Source: Bog-756 sp963835465 (lineage in GTDB: Bacteria > Actinomycetota > Acidimicrobiia > Acidimicrobiales > RAAP-2). Taken from it: a stretch of DNA of 64,000 nucleotides. Each line of letters starts with the position of its first letter. The first letter of the stretch is position 1. Of this stretch, positions 1-9,260 are shown piece by piece. Position numbers and translations under genes: made by a program. Location: NCBI GenBank assembly GCA_963835465.1, contig CAWIFR010000006.1, positions 1 through 64,000 on the forward strand. Direction: 5' to 3'. The notes under the pieces are model-generated. The model worked only from the letters and a program-made list of their open reading frames with translations, was not told where the DNA came from and ran no database searches.

Positions 1-284
1 AGAAAGTAGTTGAGCGGCGTCTGACGATCGGACGACATTCTTGCGAAAGCAATAAAGACGCTCGAAGAGAGCGCCGCAAACAGAATGAAGTTCAGCTTCG
101 GGGTGTGCCGGCGGGCAAGGACACGCTGGAGCTTGCGTTCCATGCGCAGGTCTCGCGCAAGGCAGGCGGCAGGGTCGGGCTCAAGATCGTCGACGATTGC
201 CCCTGGGAACCGGTGGCGATGGTCGTTCGGTCGACACCAGGGCCATCGCCAAATCTTCTTCGAAAGCCATTGGCCAGGACAGGC
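1..284. other. no gene recognised
   Basis: No convincing gene is seen here. Overlapping open frames exist on both strands but none gives a recognisable protein, and they run on into the tandem repeat that follows. Confidence 0.4.
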
Positions 285-612
285 AGGTCGGGCACGAGCA
301 TGGGCGTTCGGTGATGCGAGGCCCTGCTCGACTGCAGGTGCAGCCAGGTCGGGCACGAGCATGGGCGTTCGGTAGTCGAGGCCCTGCTCGACTGCAGGTG
401 CAGCCAGGTCGGGCACGAGCATGGGCGTTCGGTAGTCGAGGCCCTGCTCGACTGCAGGTGCAGCCAGGTCGGGCACGAGCATGGGCGTTCGGTAGTCGAG
501 GCCCTGCTCGACTGCAGGTGCAGTTCCAGGTCGGGCACGAGCATGGGCGTTCGGTAGTCGAGGCCCTGCTCAGACTGCGGGTAGACCAGGTCGGGCACGA
601 CCATGGGCGTTT
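285..612. repeat. 60-bp tandem repeat array
   Basis: About five and a half head-to-tail copies of a 60-62 bp unit. The unit begins AGGTCGGGCACGAGCATGGG and continues with a GTTCGG / GAGGCCCTGCTCGACTGCAGG core. Unit starts are near 285, 346, 406, 466, 528 and 588. The three central copies are essentially identical. The first has a small change around 311-318, and the last two have short insertions and substitutions. Because 60 is a multiple of three, each frame gives a 20-residue protein repeat, but I see no start, signal or domain that makes this a gene. It is contiguous with no spacers, so it is a minisatellite-like array and not a CRISPR. Confidence 0.9.
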
Positions 613-1321
613 GCCGGAATGAACGTATCGACGATTACACGGCTAGGTGGATCGAGGACCGACATGGATGACCCCAACTGAACGGCTTGATGCCGCTGAA
701 GATAGAAGGGCCCCTCGATGGCAACAGAGGAAGGTGTGCGGCTCGTCTCCAAGCGCTCACGAACGAACAAACGCAGGTGGCCCTCGTTTGAAGTCTCCGC
801 AACCCGAAGCACTCATCAACTACCGTCCGACCCAATAGTCTCGTCAACCGCCATGAGCTCCGGAGCACACCACTGATTTCCGAACTCGCCGACGATTATC
901 GCTGACTCTCTTACTCTGCACAAGTGGCAATTTTACAGTCAACTTTTTCGTGACTCTCGCGCCATGAGATTTGGACACAGTCACTCATCAGTCGGCTCCC
1001 CTGGTCGGTCTCCGCATGTCGGGACTCCACGAAGCAACACGGCACGACACAGTGCGGATGGGGCAGTCACGCAAGTACCCCGCTCATCATGAGCCGAAGG
1101 TACACCTACCTACCCGCTTCCAGGCACAGTTGCGACCCCAATGGGGCCTAACCCTCTGCCGGGCCAATCCGGCGCGACATGGGTGACATTGGGGGTGGAC
1201 CTCGCCGCAAGAGTGGAGCAGCACTCAGGATCTCCGCTCGCATACGGCTGAGATCGCCCTTGTCCGACGGATCGAGGGTCATCATGGTCGAGCGCTCAGC
1301 TCATGAAGGGCTGAGGTCGGC
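613..1321. other. no gene recognised
   Basis: About 700 bases between the tandem array and the IS256 remnant. Short frames are present but none resembles a known family. Base composition is less G+C-rich around 880-960, which could be a former promoter region, but no motif is clear. Confidence 0.4.
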
Positions 1322-2421
1322 ATGATCAACACAGAGGGACTGAAGCAGACCTGTTCACGAAACCGGAGCAAGTCCCATGGGTCATCTGGGGCCTCCCCGG
1401 CCCGATCAGGCCGGCTTGCCTTGAAGGCGTTCAGTTCGGCTGACCTGCTCAACTCGCTGGTGGTCGAACGGATGCTGGCCGGCGTGGCCACCCGGCGTCA
1501 CGTGGACGTGGCGGCGAACCGGTGGGCACCGACATCGAAGGCCCGGTCCCGCTCCACCTCAAGTCGGCCATCTGCCGGCGGTTCGTGGCGGCGCACCAAG
1601 CGGGCGATCGGCAGAGCTGATCGCCCGGAGCCTCGCCGAGCTCGGTCGTGGCCGTGCTCATGATCGACGGGCTGGGACGTGGCCGGCCAGTGCTGGTGGT
1701 CGCCCTGGCCATCACCACCGACGGCACCAAGGTGCCGGTCGGGCCTGTGGCTGGGCGACACCGAGAACAAGACCGTCGTGACAACCGACCTGCTCGCCGA
1801 CCTGGTGGCCCGGGGCCTGTCCGCCGAACGGCGGCCTGCTGGTGCGTCCTCGACGGCGCCAAGGCGCTAGCCGCCGGGGTGCAGCAAGGTCTTCGGCGAG
1901 GCCAGGCGCCAGATCCAACGCTGTGGCACTGCGCCAACACGGCGACGGTAACCTCAAGGGATATCTGCCCAAGGCGATGCGCGGCTTCGTCGACTGGCGC
2001 CTGGCTCCAGGCTTCGACCACCCCGAGCCCGGACAAGGGTCTCGACGCCGCCAAGCGGCTGGCCAGGGAGCTCGAAGGTCCGACCGGCCCTGACGCGGCC
2101 GCGAGCCCTGCGGGAAGGGCTGGAGGACGTGTTTACCGTCCGGCGCCTCGGCGTCAGCGGCCGGCTGGACCAAGACGCTGAGCCGCCACCAACTGCATCG
2201 AGTCGATGATTTCCGTTGCCCGGCGCACCACAGGGCAGGTGACCAACTGGAAGGACGGATCGATGAAGAAGCGCTGGATCGCCGCAGGGATGCTCGAAGC
2301 CGAACGGAAGTTCCGGCGGGTGCACGGCCACAGAGAGATGCCCACGCTCGTCTCCGCTCTCCGCCGGAACGTCACCACCGAGGTTGATACACCCACCAAC
2401 TACGATCAGGCAGCAGCCTAA
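1322..2421 (+). pseudogene. IS256-family (mutator) transposase, decayed
   Basis: Degraded transposase of the IS256/mutator family, which cuts and pastes DNA with a DDE catalytic core. Reading across frames gives successive conserved blocks. RMLAGVATRRH lies near 1468. VLMIDGL, with the first catalytic Asp, is near 1651 and is followed by VALAITTDGTKVPVG. The frame then shifts to the segment with GDTENKTVV, then to LDGAKALAAGVQQ. Near the end come CIESMISVARRTTG and WKDGSMKKRWIAAGMLEAE. At least five frame changes are needed, and the N-terminal domain is hard to recognise, so the gene is dead. Terminal inverted repeats were not identified. Family assignment is firm; exact ends are not. Confidence 0.85.
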
Positions 2422-2940
2422 ACACGCTGTGGCCACCGCTGAACTTCAACAGCGAACGGGACACCCTCTCCGCCAGGGCGCTCACAATGACAGGCGGCGC
2501 CCAATGCCCAGTCTCATCTTGTTGATCTCGTTGACGAACTCAAGGAACTGCTCATCGATGATGTCGATGACGGGGTCCCCCTGAGCTGATCCACCTGAAC
2601 CAGCTATCGGGGTTCGGTCATCGAAGTGGCCGATGGGGTAGTCGTTCAATGCGCCATGTCGTAGGCGAGGCTCGGAACCGGGACAGGCGGGGGTCGTCGA
2701 GTATCGCGGAGCCCGCGGGGACGACCGCTGCCAATACGAGATCAACGTCCGCTGATGCACCCACAGGGTCCACCTTCCCAATTGACTTTCGGGATGGCAT
2801 CGCTAAAACTTTGAATGGCCCGTCTGAGGAGTGGCTTCCATCCGGCAGTCTCGGGACGGTCACACCTTGGCCGGCAAGTGACCAGATCTGCCAGCAGAGC
2901 AGGATGCTCAGCAGAATCGAGGCCGAGCCTAAGGGGTTCT
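2422..2940. other. mostly unassigned; possible tail of the SipW-like gene
   Basis: Minus-strand reading frames cover this stretch. The one ending at 2618 continues the signal peptidase after a frame change and contains a hydrophobic stretch (about 2850-2930). The one ending at 2482 encodes an acidic tail containing DIIDEQFLEFVNEINKM that looks protein-like but matches no family I know. Neither has a clear start of its own. Confidence 0.35.
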
Positions 2941-3318
2941 TCAGGTACTGAGCCAATAGCCGATCTGTCGGGGCGCAGCCACGACTCCGCCGATGATCTC
3001 CCTCTTCGAGACGTGCCACGGATCGTCGGTTCTGTTGGCGTCTCCCTTAGTCGTGGTCAGTCCGGCAGCACTCATCGACATCAAACGGTGCGTGACGACG
3101 TTCCCGTCTTCGACGAAGGTCACGACTTGTCCGACGTGATACTTACCTTCCCTCACGATGACCGCGCTCCTCGATGGGATCGTCGGCTTCATCGATCCGG
3201 TGTGAACGATGTACACCCTGTACGGGAGCGCCCCCATGGCGATGAGGGTGAACGCTATCAGCGCCAAGGCTGGCGCCAGCAAGAGCAAGAGGAACTTGAA
3301 GGTCTTCACGCTAATCAC
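2941..3318 (-). CDS. SipW-like (archaeal/ER-type) signal peptidase I, frameshifted at the C-terminus
   Basis: Membrane signal peptidase of the S26B type (SipW/Sec11-like). In known systems it cleaves the long signal peptides of TasA/camelysin-type secreted fibre proteins. An N-terminal membrane helix (KFLLLLLAPALALIAF) is followed by the catalytic box HTGSMKPTI with the nucleophilic Ser. Then come VGQVVTF, the second conserved block VVTHRL, where His replaces the general-base Lys of bacterial enzymes, and the late block TKGDAN. The frame stops at 2941. Switching frame there continues into a second hydrophobic segment down to about 2850 (stop at 2618), the expected C-terminal anchor. The GTG at 3318 is the likely start. 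The neighbouring upstream gene encodes a SipW-type substrate, which supports the assignment. Confidence 0.75.
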   Translation of the reverse strand: MISVKTFKFLLLLLAPALALIAFTLIAMGALPYRVYIVHTGSMKPTIPSRSAVIVREGKYHVGQVVTFVEDGNVVTHRLMSMSAAGLTTTKGDANRTDDPWHVSKREIIGGVVAAPRQIGYWLST

Positions 3319-3328
3319 ATCGCTCGGC

Positions 3329-3366
3329 GAGGGGGCCGTGCCAATCGAAGTCGGCACGGCCCCCTC
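3329..3366 (-). terminator. strong hairpin between the TasA-like gene and the signal peptidase
   Basis: A perfect 14-bp inverted repeat: GAGGGGGCCGTGCC at 3329-3342 and its complement at 3353-3366, with a 10-base loop. It lies between the stop of the TasA-like gene (3380) and the start of the signal peptidase (3318), both on the minus strand. No T-run follows on that strand. It may therefore be an attenuator or mRNA-processing hairpin that lowers peptidase expression relative to its abundant substrate, more than a classical terminator. Confidence 0.6.
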
Positions 3367-3379
3367 CTGAGCAAGTGAC

Positions 3380-4089
3380 CTACGGCTTGGTCCCAACAGC
3401 GTCGGGCGTGATACCCGGCTGGGTGGCCACGATCGCGTAGGGCAAGCCATCTGCCGTCGGAGTACCGGGGTTCAAGAACTGATCTGGCTGCGGATAGGGA
3501 TTCCACACAGCGGTCCCAGGAGTTGGCTGTGTGGACATCAGGCTGGCGTACATGAACGAGAAGGTCACGCTCCCGCTTGCCGTAGGTCCGACATTGCTCG
3601 CTACCTCAGCTCGCTAGACAACGGCCAGCAACCCGTGGGTGAGAGCGAGAGGCAGTGAGCTGGCGTGAGGTGGTCGTTCAGATTGGCTGAATCGAACACG
3701 TCTCCAACCGCTCCAGCGCCAGTGGAGTTGACATGGATCGTGCCGTACATCCCCAGATTATTGAGCAGGCGCTCAAGGCGGTGGCGGGGGAATTGATCCA
3801 GACGTCCTCCGCGTTGGTCGAGCAAGTGTTCTGGTAGTTGACCGTGATCGTCTGAGGAGACTCCAGGAAAGCAAATTCGAGAACGTGAAGTCCTGGCCCG
3901 GATTCGGCGTATTTGAATTTGTTGTACCGCCAACGATGAACCAAGATGCAACCGATGGTCCAGTGACGGTGCCGGCACTTAAGTCACTGAAGTACGCCCC
4001 CGTGGCTCCGGACGCGACGAGTGCCGCACCCCCCAACAGGGCAACGGTGGCCACAGGGCCACAGCCCTGATCTTCATGTTCTTCCGCAT
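3380..4089 (-). CDS. TasA/camelysin-like secreted protein with SipW-type signal, frameshifted
   Basis: Probable extracellular fibre or biofilm-matrix protein of the TasA/CalY (camelysin) type. The start is the ATG at 4089 or the one at 4077. After one base is restored near 4055, the signal peptide reads ALLGGAALVASGATGAYFSD, the usual SipW-dependent pattern in which a hydrophobic core is followed by AYFSD. Two further frame changes, near 3860 and 3760, join segments containing ESPQTITVNYQNTCSTNAEDV and then GMYGTIHVNSTGAGAVGDVF. The final segment, after a stop or shift near 3603, contains VTFSFMYASLM and ends at 3380. Product length after correction is about 230 residues, normal for the family. 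It is adjacent to the SipW-like peptidase in the same orientation, so they probably form a unit. Confidence 0.7.
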
Positions 4090-4654
4090 GCTTGTCCTTC
4101 TTCTCTAGGTTGATATGGATTGCTGCATGTCAAAGGCGACGGGCTCGCCAATCGCTCCCCACGGACCCGGCACGTACCAAGCACTGCGGAAGTAGATGAA
4201 CGCGTCGCCACTGACCGGAGCCAGTACGGCCCCCTGACGCAGGATTGCGATGGGAAAGGTCCCTCCACGATCCCTTCAATGGTCCCCAGCCGCCTCACCC
4301 AGTGAGTTGCAGTAGGGGATGGCGTATCTGCTGAGCCAGCCAGATCCGCCGAACTGCGTCCGGCGCCCGAGGAAACTCCAACGATCGCGTCGAATAGGCG
4401 GGCTCCAACCCATTGCCTTTCGTTGAAAGTCACCGCCATCGACGCTCCTCCGGTCCCAGCCTCCGAACGGGCGTCGGTTTCGCCACTTGCTAGCCCTTGG
4501 ACAGGCGACCAAACGGGTCCAAGGGATCACAGCTCACCCACAGGTAGTATGCACCAAATCACAAGCGTCGTGCTGCTACTACTCGAATCTCGTCACGCAA
4601 AGTAGCCGCGTCAGGCCCAGCGGTGGGGTTTGAACGCGCACTACTCGGCGGCGA
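4090..4654. other. no gene recognised
   Basis: Intergenic stretch upstream of the TasA-like gene. The purine-rich sequence just upstream of 4089 on the minus strand could serve as its ribosome binding site. Otherwise only short frames without recognisable content are seen up to the ISAzo13 remnant. Confidence 0.4.
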
Positions 4655-4957
4655 CTGGTCAGCGGATGTGAACTCGGCTACGACATCGGGCCGACCACCG
4701 TGCGAGCTGCTCCACGAGATAGGCTATAGCCTCCAGGGCACGTCCAAGCAGAAAGAGGGCGCCCAACACGTGGACTGAGAGGCCCAGTTCCACCACATCA
4801 ACGACACGGCAGGTGCCTTCCTGACGACGACGCCGGTCATCAGTGTCGATGCGAAGAAGAAGGAACTGATCGGCGAGTACTCCAACGGTGGCAAGGAGTA
4901 CCAGCCCAAGGGCACGCCCGACCGCACCAAGGTGCACGACTTCATCGAGATGGGCAA
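4655..4957 (+). pseudogene. ISAzo13-family transposase fragment
   Basis: Internal fragment of an ISAzo13-type transposase. In one frame it reads GYDIGPTTVRELLHEIGYSL, then an in-frame stop near 4778 (after GAQHVD), then AQFHHINDTAGAFL, and finally the hallmark VISVDAKKKELIGEYSNGGK and KGTPDRTKVHDFIEMGK. Both ends are missing. At about 4957 the coding sequence switches abruptly to an unrelated ISL3 transposase, so the two genes are joined at a recombination or insertion point. It has no function. Confidence 0.8.
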
Positions 4958-5562
4958 GGCGTCTCGACGAGGTGCTGTTCGCCCGGATCGGCACCTGGCA
5001 CCGCCAGGAGTTCTCCACCCAGATGGTCGACGTCGGGCATGGCCAGCTGTTGGACGTCGTCCCCGGTCGGTCCAGCGTGGAACCCATGGTATGGCTGGCG
5101 AAACGGGGGAAGCCGTGGCGGGACCAGGTGCGGTTCGCCACCCTCGACCTGTCCGGCCCCTACCGCAAGGTCTTCACCGTCATGGTGCCGGATGCCGTCC
5201 AGGTGGCTGACCCGTTCCACGTAGTCAAGCTGGCCAACACCAGGCTCGACGGGTGCCGGCGCCGGGTGCAGAACGAGACGATGGGACACCGAGGCCACAA
5301 GGCCGATCCCCTCTACCGGTGCCGACGTCTCCTGACCAAGGCCGAGGAGCGTCTCGACGAAAAGGGACGGGAGAAGCTGATGGGGCTCCTGAAGGCCGGC
5401 GATCCCAAGGGTGACGTGGCCACCATGTGGAAGGCCAAGGAGGCTGTCCGCCGAGCTCTACGCCCACCGGGATTCCGACCTGGCTCTCCAGTGGGTGACC
5501 GAACTCAGCCGTGACCTCCAGGACAAGGACTATCCCATCGAGGCCCGGTCGCTCGGACCCCT
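4955..5562 (+). pseudogene. ISL3-family transposase, 5' part (split by an IS3 element)
   Basis: N-terminal and central part of an ISL3-family DDE transposase. Recognisable blocks are WHRQEFSTQMVDVGHGQLLD, FATLDLSGPYRKVF, then VPDAVQVADPFHVVKLAN, which is the diagnostic D-x-FHV-x-K segment. A frame change near 5450 restores LYAHRDSDLALQWVTEL. The gene is interrupted at about 5562 by an IS3-family element and its last 80 codons resume at about 7140. The extreme N-terminus is replaced by the ISAzo13 fragment. It is inactive three times over: truncated, frameshifted and interrupted. Confidence 0.85.
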
Positions 5563-5635
5563 CTGTGTCAACCTTCAGTGAGGCAGATCGAACTGCTGAT
5601 TCATTGAACTGAGGGCGGGGAAACGAGCCCCGAAG

Positions 5636-6088
5636 ATGACCACGACAATCAACCACTCTGACGACACGCGCCATCATGCTGGTGGCATGGACGACATCAC
5701 TGACCCGGACCCCGAGGTCCCCGAACGGGCCAAGGGCCCACGCCGGTTCCCTGCCGCCTACAAGGCGAGGATCCTGGCCGAGTACGACACCCTCGGCAAG
5801 GCCGAGAAAGGAGCCCTCCTCCGACGGGAGGACCTCTACTCCTCGCTCCTCACCGAGTGGCGCCGGCAGCGGGACCAGGGAGCCGAAGCGGCCCTGGGCC
5901 GGCCCTCCGGTCGCCAGACCGCCGATCCCCGTGACCGGGAGATCGCCAAGCTGAAGAAGGACAAGGAGCGACTGACCGGTGACCTGGAGAAGGCGAGGAA
6001 GGTCATCGAAGTCCAGGGAAAACTCTCGGCGCTGTTGGAGGAACTCGCCACCGACAGCGTGCCGGACGAGAGAGGCGAGACCAGGTGA
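5636..6088 (+). CDS. IS3-family transposase OrfA
   Basis: DNA-binding first protein of an IS3-type element, 150 residues from the ATG at 5636. A second ATG at 5687 is an alternative start. The N-terminal half carries the helix-turn-helix segment (FPAAYKARILAEYDTLGKAE then LLRREDLYSSLLTEW). The C-terminal third (REIAKLKKDKERLTGDLEKA) is a charged heptad-like coiled coil typical of OrfA dimerisation. The stop at 6086-6088 overlaps the GTG of orfB (GTGA), so OrfB is reached by coupling or by programmed frameshifting. Confidence 0.9.
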   Translation: MTTTINHSDDTRHHAGGMDDITDPDPEVPERAKGPRRFPAAYKARILAEYDTLGKAEKGALLRREDLYSSLLTEWRRQRDQGAEAALGRPSGRQTADPRDREIAKLKKDKERLTGDLEKARKVIEVQGKLSALLEELATDSVPDERGETR

Positions 6089-7099
6089 TCGACGACGCCA
6101 TCAATGAACTGGCCCCGGTGGTCGGGGTGCGGGCGGCCTGTGCGGCGGTCGGTGAGCCCCGGGCCCGGCACTACCGCCGGCACCGGAGAGTCTCCGGCCC
6201 CACCCAAGCCCGAACGGGTGACCGCCCCCCAGCCCCGGGCGCTGACCGAGGTCGAGAGGAAGGAGATCCGACGCGTGCTGAACAGTCCCGAGCACGCCGA
6301 CGAGGCCCCGGCCACGGTCTACGCCAAGCTCCTCGACGAGGGCGTCTACCTGGGATCGGTCCCCACCATGTACCGGATCCTGCGTGAGCACGACGAGGTC
6401 GGCGATCGACGCCGTCATGCCACCCACCCGGCCCGGGTGAAGCCCGAGTTGGTCGCCACCCGACCCAATGAGGTCTACAGCTGGGACATCACCAAGCTGC
6501 ACGGCCCGGCCAAGTGGACCTACTACTACCTGTACACGATCATCGACATCTACAGCCGCTACGTGCCCGGGTGGATGCTGGCTCGGGCCGAGCGGGCCAG
6601 CCTGGCCGAGGCCCTGATGGCCGAGACCATCGAGAAGCAGGGCATCGCTGCCGGCGAGCTCACCATCCACTCCGACCGGGGGTCACCGATGATCGCCAAA
6701 CCCGTCGCACACCTGCTGGCCGACCTGGGCGTCACCAAGTCCCACAGCCGACCCCACGTGAGCAACGACAATCCCTACTCGGAGAGCCAGTTCCGGACCC
6801 TCAAGTACCGGCCGGACTTCCCGAAGAACTTCGGGTCCTTCGAGGACGCCCACTCCCACTGCGGCCGGTTCTTCGGTTGGTATAACGACGACCACCGGCA
6901 CTCCGGCATCGGGTTCCACACCCCGGCCGACGTTCACTACGGCCGGGCGGAACTCATCCGAGAACAGCGCGGCCAGGTGCTCAACGCCGCCTACGCCGCC
7001 CACCCCGAACGGTTCGTCCGCAAGGTCCCAACGCCTCCGGAGCTTCCGACCGTGGCGTGGATCAACCGACCCGAGGAGGCAACCACGACAGCACAGTGA
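6085..7099 (+). CDS. IS3-family transposase OrfB (rve integrase core), one frameshift
   Basis: Catalytic protein of the element. From the GTG at 6085 the protein begins IDDAINELAPVVGVRAACA. A one-base shift near 6190 is then needed to reach the long frame that runs to 7099. That frame has the HTH_21-like linker (KEIRRVLNSPEHADEAPATV) and the retroviral-integrase core. All three catalytic acids are present: Asp in YSWDITKLHG, Asp in TIHSDRGSPM, and Glu in NDNPYSESQFRTLK. The C-terminal part (WYNDDHRHSGIGFHTPADVH) is also normal. If the shift is a sequencing error the element could be active; otherwise OrfB is dead. Confidence 0.88.
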
Positions 7100-7132
7100 T
7101 TATCCGAACTTTCTGTCTCTCAAAGGTTGACA

Positions 7133-7375
7133 GGCGCCGGACGGACCCTGAAGCGATGGAAGCACCAGATCGCCGCCTGGCACGCCGCTCAGGTGAGCAA
7201 CGGGCCCACCGAGGCGGTCAACAACCTCATCAAGAGGGTGAAGCGTGCCGCCTTCGGCTTCACCTCGTTCCGGAACTACCGGATCCGGTCACTGCTCTAC
7301 GCCGGGAAGCCCAACTGGGATCTGCTCGGAACGATCAAGCCGGCCGTCATTCCCAAAACCGTCAAACCCCACTGA
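7133..7375 (+). pseudogene. ISL3-family transposase, 3' part
   Basis: The C-terminal end of the split ISL3 transposase. RTLKRWKHQIAAWHAAQVSN leads into GPTEAVNNLIKRVKRAAFGF and FRNYRIRSLLYAGKPNW. These are the family's C-terminal blocks, including the catalytic Glu in GPTEAVN. It continues the frame broken at about 5562 and stops at 7373-7375. Confidence 0.85.
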
Positions 7376-7550
7376 TTTCCGAAGAGCCGTGAATCTCGCT
7401 TCTACGACCTTCCTGAGGCATGAAGCCAGGTCAGCTGGATGCCTGCCAAGAGACGCGTCGTTTCCACCGGAAGTGCGTACTGAAGATGGGATCCAACCGA
7501 CTCTGCCCTCAAGCTTTCAGGATCCGAACTTCAAGTGGCAATCAGCGATC
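7376..7550. other. no gene recognised
   Basis: Short stretch between the ISL3 3' end and the integrase stop. Nothing identifiable; it may contain the ISL3 right end. Confidence 0.35.
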
Positions 7551-8811
7551 TCATTCCTGAGTACGGCTCAATTCGCGAACGTCGAATGTCAGCGCCGCTC
7601 CCAACAGTCTTGCTGCTTCACGATCTCGCTCCGGCAGTGCATGTGCATACCGATTGAGCGTCATCGTCGCATTGGCATGGCCATGCCGATCGGCCACCGT
7701 CCTCACATCGACCCCTGCAGCGATCAGCGTGGTGACAGAGAAGTGGCGTAGATCATGGAACCGGAACGGCCACCGATCCCCCGGTGCCAGATCGGTCCTT
7801 CTTGGCCATTGGAATCCGTCTCGCGTAGCTTGTCAAGGGCTGGCTGCTCCATTGCCTCGCAAAGCGCTCCTGAATCCGTGCGTAAGGGTGTCCGGATTGA
7901 CGGGAGCGGCTCCGTCGGCCTGAAAGCTCAAGACATAAGGGATCGGGCACCATCGGTGACCGAGCCCGATTGGACAGTCGATCATGTCGGCCCACCTGTC
8001 GATTCAAGACTTCGATACCAACTGGGTCGAGGGCCACGTCTCGGGATGCATGGGTCTTGGTCGGTCCCATGTGTCGCTCCCCCGTGCCACGGTGAGCGAC
8101 CGAGCAATCTTGACGCTGCCGTTCGCCAGATCGATATCACTCCATCTGAGTGCTACCAATTCGCCTCGACGTGCTCCGGTGAGTGCTGCGAGGGCCACGG
8201 CAGTGCCGAGAACCGGATCCTTGTCCTCGGCAGCCTTGATCAGAGCGGAAACCTGCGCTGGCGTCGGAACCTTCATCTCCGTGCGCTCCACCCTTGGCGG
8301 TGTCGACCGGGCTGTCGGGGAGGCGTCAATCCATCCCCACTTCACCGCCTGGCGACAGGCGGCCGAAAGAATGCAGTGGTACTTGTGGACCGTGGCCGGA
8401 GAGAGTCCGTCGTCCAACCACCCTCGATAGGCCGCATCGATGACGTCAGGCTCGAGCTCAGCCAGCTGGATGTGTCCCAAGATCGGCCGGATGCGGCCGT
8501 CGATCTTCCTGCGATTCTCGTAGAGCGTACGAGGACGTTGACTCCACTCCCCCGCCTCGAGCCACTTGTCGAGCAGCTGGCCCACTGTGGCGGTCGTGCG
8601 GTTGAACTTGCCCGCCTCGACCTCCGTCACCAGAGCGGCGAGCGCCTTTGCTGCAGCACGCTCGCCCGCCCTTGAAGGTTCGCGTCACCTGGCGGGGCTT
8701 CCCGGTAACGGGGTCGCGTCCGGCGTAGGCCCGCAGCTGCCAGTGTCCGGGCGATCGCTCCCGCATCGTGCCGGGCTGAACTCGCCGGCTTCTCCGGCCG
8801 GTGGTGCTCAC
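7551..8811 (-). pseudogene. tyrosine recombinase / phage-type integrase, frameshifted
   Basis: Site-specific recombinase of the phage-integrase family, read leftward. The likely start is the GTG at 8811; an upstream GTG at 8871 is possible. The N-terminal arm-binding segment (HWQLRAYAGRDPVTGKPRQV) is followed by a frame change near 8670. The core-binding domain starts GQLLDKWLEAG, and the catalytic domain contains the first Arg in TGARRGELVALRW. Another change near 8050 leads to KTHASRDVALDP. After one more, near 7790, comes FHDLRHFSVTTLIAAGVDV with the second Arg, then HGHANATMTLNRYAHALPE with the His and nucleophilic Tyr. The stop is at 7551. All catalytic residues exist but in three or more frames. 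The divergent excisionase-like gene suggests an old integrated element. Confidence 0.85.
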
Positions 8812-8931
8812 GATCGAACGCCCCCACCAAAACAAGCGCAACGCATGGGCGCGTCTCGTACGATCATGCATGTCGGGACCTCCTAGGGGTCTCGGCCGGG
8901 CCCGGGGGTGTTAGCGCACCGCCCGGGCTTT

Positions 8932-8953
8932 AATATTGCGCTACGTCAATATA
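8932..8953. promoter_or_regulatory. inverted repeat in the int/xis divergent promoter region
   Basis: AATATTG (8932-8938) and CAATATA (8947-8953) form a 7-bp near-perfect inverted repeat with an 8-base spacer. It sits in the only A+T-rich patch of the region, between the divergent integrase and excisionase-like genes. It is a likely operator or promoter for one or both. Confidence 0.5.
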
Positions 8954-8996
8954 TACGGTCACTGGCTAGTCGTCAAGTGTTTGCTAGGTTCCCGAT

Positions 8997-9199
8997 GTGC
9001 CACAGGATCTCGTGAGCGTGCCCGAAGTGGCGCAGATTCTCGGCGTCTCAAGCAACGCGTTCATCAGCTGCTTCGCGCACATGCCGACTTTCCCGAGCCG
9101 GAGGCGGTGCTGGCCGTGGGCCGGATCTGGAAGCGGGAAGACATCGTCGCATGGGCTGAGAGTCATCCTCGAAAGCCGGGGCGCCCGCCTCGAGGCTGA
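8997..9199 (+). CDS. excisionase/AlpA-like helix-turn-helix protein, one frameshift
   Basis: Small DNA-binding protein of about 67 residues from the GTG at 8997. The first frame gives PQDLVSVPEVAQILGVS. A one-base shift at about 9051 then gives KQRVHQLLRAHADFPEPEAV and LAVGRIWKREDIVAWAESHP, ending at 9199. Together this is the MerR-like winged HTH fold of actinobacterial excisionase-type proteins: a helix-turn-helix followed by a G-R-x-W wing. It lies divergent to the integrase across a short A+T-rich promoter, the usual Xis position. The C-terminus (RKPGRPPRG) is basic. Confidence 0.7.
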
Positions 9200-9260
9200 C
9201 GCTTCAGCCTGGTGGTCCGTTCGGATCGGACCAGTCAAGAGACCAGGACTGACTGCTGAC

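Larger units (their letters stand above)
5566..7132 (+). mobile_element. IS3-family insertion sequence inserted in an ISL3 transposase
   Basis: A two-gene IS3-type element (orfA and orfB below). The decamer TGTCAACCTT at 5566-5575 recurs as its reverse complement AAGGTTGACA at 7123-7132. I take these as the inner parts of the terminal inverted repeats. Host transposase sequence continues on both sides, with CGGACCC found next to each junction (5554-5560 and 7142-7148). That is compatible with a short target duplication, but the exact terminal bases are not certain. The host reading frame is coherent when the element is removed, so the insertion came after the ISL3 gene. Confidence 0.8.

Noticed and set aside
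285..612. CRISPR array
   Set aside because: The units are contiguous 60-62 bp copies with no unique spacers, and no cas genes are nearby.
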